A DNA stretch of 7,919 nt, from positions 1 through 7,919 of the forward strand of contig JBGPKH010000422.1 of assembly GCA_041485845.1 (NCBI GenBank). The letters are read 5' to 3'. A model generated the notes under the pieces. It was not told the DNA's origin and made no database searches. It saw only the letters and a list, made by a program, of their open reading frames with translations. The DNA comes from OMOG01 sp041485845. Its GTDB lineage: Bacteria; Acidobacteriota; Terriglobia; Bryobacterales; Bryobacteraceae. The position numbers and the translations under genes are program-made. Positions 6,297-7,919 of the stretch are shown piece by piece; within the stretch, counting starts at the first letter, position 1, and each line of letters opens with the position of its first letter.

Positions 6297-7028
6297 ATGT
6301 GGAGACGTTTGTCTCGCATGGTCCGTTCGTTCGTTGGTTTCTTCATTTCCATGGGTGAAAATCCCGAGATCATCCTGGAGCAGAATATCCGCGACATGAA
6401 CGACCAGGTGCCGCGCATGAACGAGAGCATCGCCATGGTCAAGGCGAATGCCACGCTGCTGGAGAAGGAAGAAGCGCGTTACAGCAGCCAGCTCAATGAT
6501 TTAACGGCCAAAGTTAAAGCATCGATTCAAGCGGGGCGGGACGACCTCGCGGGCAGCTTCGCCCTCCAGTTGGAGCAGATGCGCAGCGCTCTGGTCCGCA
6601 CCCAGGGTCAACTCCAGACCGCCCATTCGGCCTTGGACAAGGCGCTGGCGGTCAAGAAGGCGTTCCTGCTGGAAAAGGAGCGCAAGACGCAGGAGGCGCT
6701 CAACGCCATCCGCGATTACCGCCGCGCGCAGTGGCAGAAGAAAGTGGCCGACTCCATGGAGACTTTCGAAGTCGCAGGCATCAGTTCCACGCATGACGAG
6801 ATGGTCCGCAAGATCGAAGAGCAGACCGCGGTCAACGAAGCGCGCATGGACCTGGCGCTGGGCAACGTGGACCAGCAGAAGATCAAGATTGAGGAAGAGG
6901 CCGAGAAGCTGCAGGCCAGCGAGCTGGTGAAGCAGTTCAAAGCGGAGATGGGCCTGCTCTCTCCGCAGCCGTCTGCCGGGCCCGCACAAAAGACCATCGG
7001 TGGAACGGAAGCACAAAAGACTGCGTAA
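6297..7028 (+). CDS. pspA: PspA/IM30 (Vipp1-like) phage-shock membrane-stress protein
   Basis: This 243-residue protein belongs to the PspA/IM30 family, peripheral membrane proteins that assemble into ESCRT-III-like rods or rings and stabilise a damaged inner membrane. Residues 1-22 form an amphipathic helix with basic and bulky hydrophobic residues (MWRRLSRMVRSFVGFFISMG). The family pattern ENPEIILEQNIRDMND follows, and the remainder is almost entirely helical coiled coil to KQFKAEMGL near 220. The C-terminal tail is short and polar. The size matches bacterial PspA (about 220-250 residues). The start is the ATG at 6297, supported by GGGAG 8 bases upstream; the frame also extends upstream to 6234, but that extension is Arg-rich and overlaps the preceding gene. 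It sits between the coiled-coil gene (22-base gap) and the anchored extracytoplasmic gene (19-base gap). No PspF, PspB or PspC is visible in the window. Confidence 0.92.
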   Translation: MWRRLSRMVRSFVGFFISMGENPEIILEQNIRDMNDQVPRMNESIAMVKANATLLEKEEARYSSQLNDLTAKVKASIQAGRDDLAGSFALQLEQMRSALVRTQGQLQTAHSALDKALAVKKAFLLEKERKTQEALNAIRDYRRAQWQKKVADSMETFEVAGISSTHDEMVRKIEEQTAVNEARMDLALGNVDQQKIKIEEEAEKLQASELVKQFKAEMGLLSPQPSAGPAQKTIGGTEAQKTA

Positions 7029-7047
7029 TCGGGAGTGGATTTAAGCC

Positions 7048-7919
7048 ATGGCTCTTAAAATCGAACGGGGCGGTAAAATCCTGATTTTCGTCATCGGGCT
7101 GGGCTTGGTTGCCTACGTCGTCAACAAGTGGGGATTACTGGACAAGATTGCTCCCGGCGCGAAAGTGCAGGAGTCCACGGTGCCTCGCCGCGTCGACCTG
7201 CCCGCGCTCAATCCGTCGGCCGCCTCCAATATTCCGGCGGCGGCCCTTCCCGGATCTTCGCCCGGGTGCACCAGCAAGACCGAAGTGCGCATGTTGGTGT
7301 GGGCGTGGAACGCGCAGATGGGCTTGATGTTCGCCACCGGGGGACCGCAAGCCACCAGCGGCAGCCTGATGTGCAAGGACGGGGTCAACCTGCGGCTGAT
7401 CCGCCAGGACGATTCGGGCAAAATGCAGGAAGCCCTGGTGGCCTTCGCCACGGAGTTGAAGGACGGGGCCGCCAACCCCGCCAAGGGTGCGCATTTTGTA
7501 GCCATCATGGGCGACGGATCCGCGGCCTTCCTAAAGGGTATCAACGACACTCTCCGCCGCCTGGGCCCGACTTACATCGCCAGGGTGATTGGTTCGGGCG
7601 GATTCTCGCGCGGCGAGGATAAACTGCTTGGCCCGCCGGAGTGGAAGAACAACCCGAGCGCGTCGCAGGGCAGCCTGGTGGCCGGCGTTCTCCGCGATGG
7701 CGATTGGAATATCGCCCAGAAATGGCTTGGCGACAACGGCCTGTGCAGCAACCCCGATGAGAAGACTTACGATGCCGGCTGCATGAACTGGGTAAATGCT
7801 GCGGACTACCTGGACGCTCCCGAGAAGTACATCGCCAACTATTGCGAGGACCGCCCCGTGGTTTCCAAGGGCAAGAGAACCGGGGAAACGAAACACGCGT
7901 GTGTCAACGGCGTGGTGAC
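7048..7919 (+). CDS. Membrane-anchored extracytoplasmic binding-protein-like protein, partial
   Basis: The frame is open from ATG 7048 to the right edge (290 codons seen). Residues 10-26 (KILIFVIGLGLVAYVVN) form one uncleaved membrane anchor. A Pro/Ala/Ser-rich linker spans about 45-73, and a soluble domain starts near C74 with alternating beta and alpha character: MLVWAWNAQMGLMFATGG, VNLRLIRQDD, AHFVAIMGDGSAAFL, YIARVIGSGGFSRGEDK. This order resembles type-2 periplasmic binding proteins. I recall, without being able to check, that genes labelled OmpA-family or phosphate-binding-like protein accompany pspA in some genomes; a C-terminal OmpA domain, if present, lies beyond the window. Six cysteines (74, 109, 233, 245, 266, 285) lie in the exported part and could form disulfides. 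With a 19-base gap from pspA it is almost certainly in the same operon. A role as an external sensor or ligand-binding arm is inference. The ribosome binding site (GGGAG, 7031-7035) is 12 bases from the start, longer than usual. Confidence 0.75.
   Translation, partial: MALKIERGGKILIFVIGLGLVAYVVNKWGLLDKIAPGAKVQESTVPRRVDLPALNPSAASNIPAAALPGSSPGCTSKTEVRMLVWAWNAQMGLMFATGGPQATSGSLMCKDGVNLRLIRQDDSGKMQEALVAFATELKDGAANPAKGAHFVAIMGDGSAAFLKGINDTLRRLGPTYIARVIGSGGFSRGEDKLLGPPEWKNNPSASQGSLVAGVLRDGDWNIAQKWLGDNGLCSNPDEKTYDAGCMNWVNAADYLDAPEKYIANYCEDRPVVSKGKRTGETKHACVNGVV

Noticed and set aside
7113..7896. Minus-strand and other-frame open frames across the right end
   Set aside because: The plus-strand frame from 7048 is open to the edge, starts with a membrane anchor and has protein-like alternating structure; the others are shadows.

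Overview
The window is GC-rich, densely packed bacterial DNA. Its best taxonomic clue is an 881-residue permease with the layout of the acidobacterial duplicated orphan permeases (ADOP): a cytoplasmic prefix followed by two MacB/FtsX-type units. That points to an Acidobacteriota genome, most likely of the Solibacter/Bryobacter type. This is an inference from the protein family; no rRNA or other taxonomic marker is present.

Left part (1-1559, minus strand): two adjacent genes, each broken by a one-base frameshift. The upstream one (749-1256) encodes a small Arg-rich protein with two cysteine knuckles, the second visible only after the frameshift is corrected. The downstream one (1-741, running off the left edge) is a ParB-like protein with an N-terminal ParB domain and a helix-turn-helix. 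They look like a decaying accessory cassette, possibly the cargo of a mobile element whose transposase would lie beyond the left edge. A 303-base gene-free stretch with several short hairpins separates them from the permease.

Middle (1560-5140, minus strand): the ADOP permease and, upstream of it, a stand-alone 5'-3' exonuclease/flap endonuclease of the DNA polymerase I N-terminal family. Each has its own sigma70-like promoter with the same -35 hexamer (TTGATC) and a very short leader. The permease promoter lies inside a 9-bp perfect inverted repeat that begins next to the exonuclease stop codon, as expected for a repressor operator.

Right part (5141-7919): a divergent intergenic region of about 440 bases, then a plus-strand operon of three closely spaced genes. 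They encode an unrecognised coiled-coil protein, a PspA/IM30 (Vipp1-like) membrane-stress protein, and a membrane-anchored, cysteine-containing extracytoplasmic protein resembling a periplasmic binding protein, cut by the right edge. Upstream are three perfect 11-bp tandem repeats carrying helically phased T5 tracts, which should curve the DNA, and further upstream a weak sigma54-like GG-N10-GC element. This PspA operon, with a partner I cannot assign and an anchored sensor-like protein, is the best candidate here for an under-described system: a membrane-integrity module in which an external binding domain could be linked to PspA.
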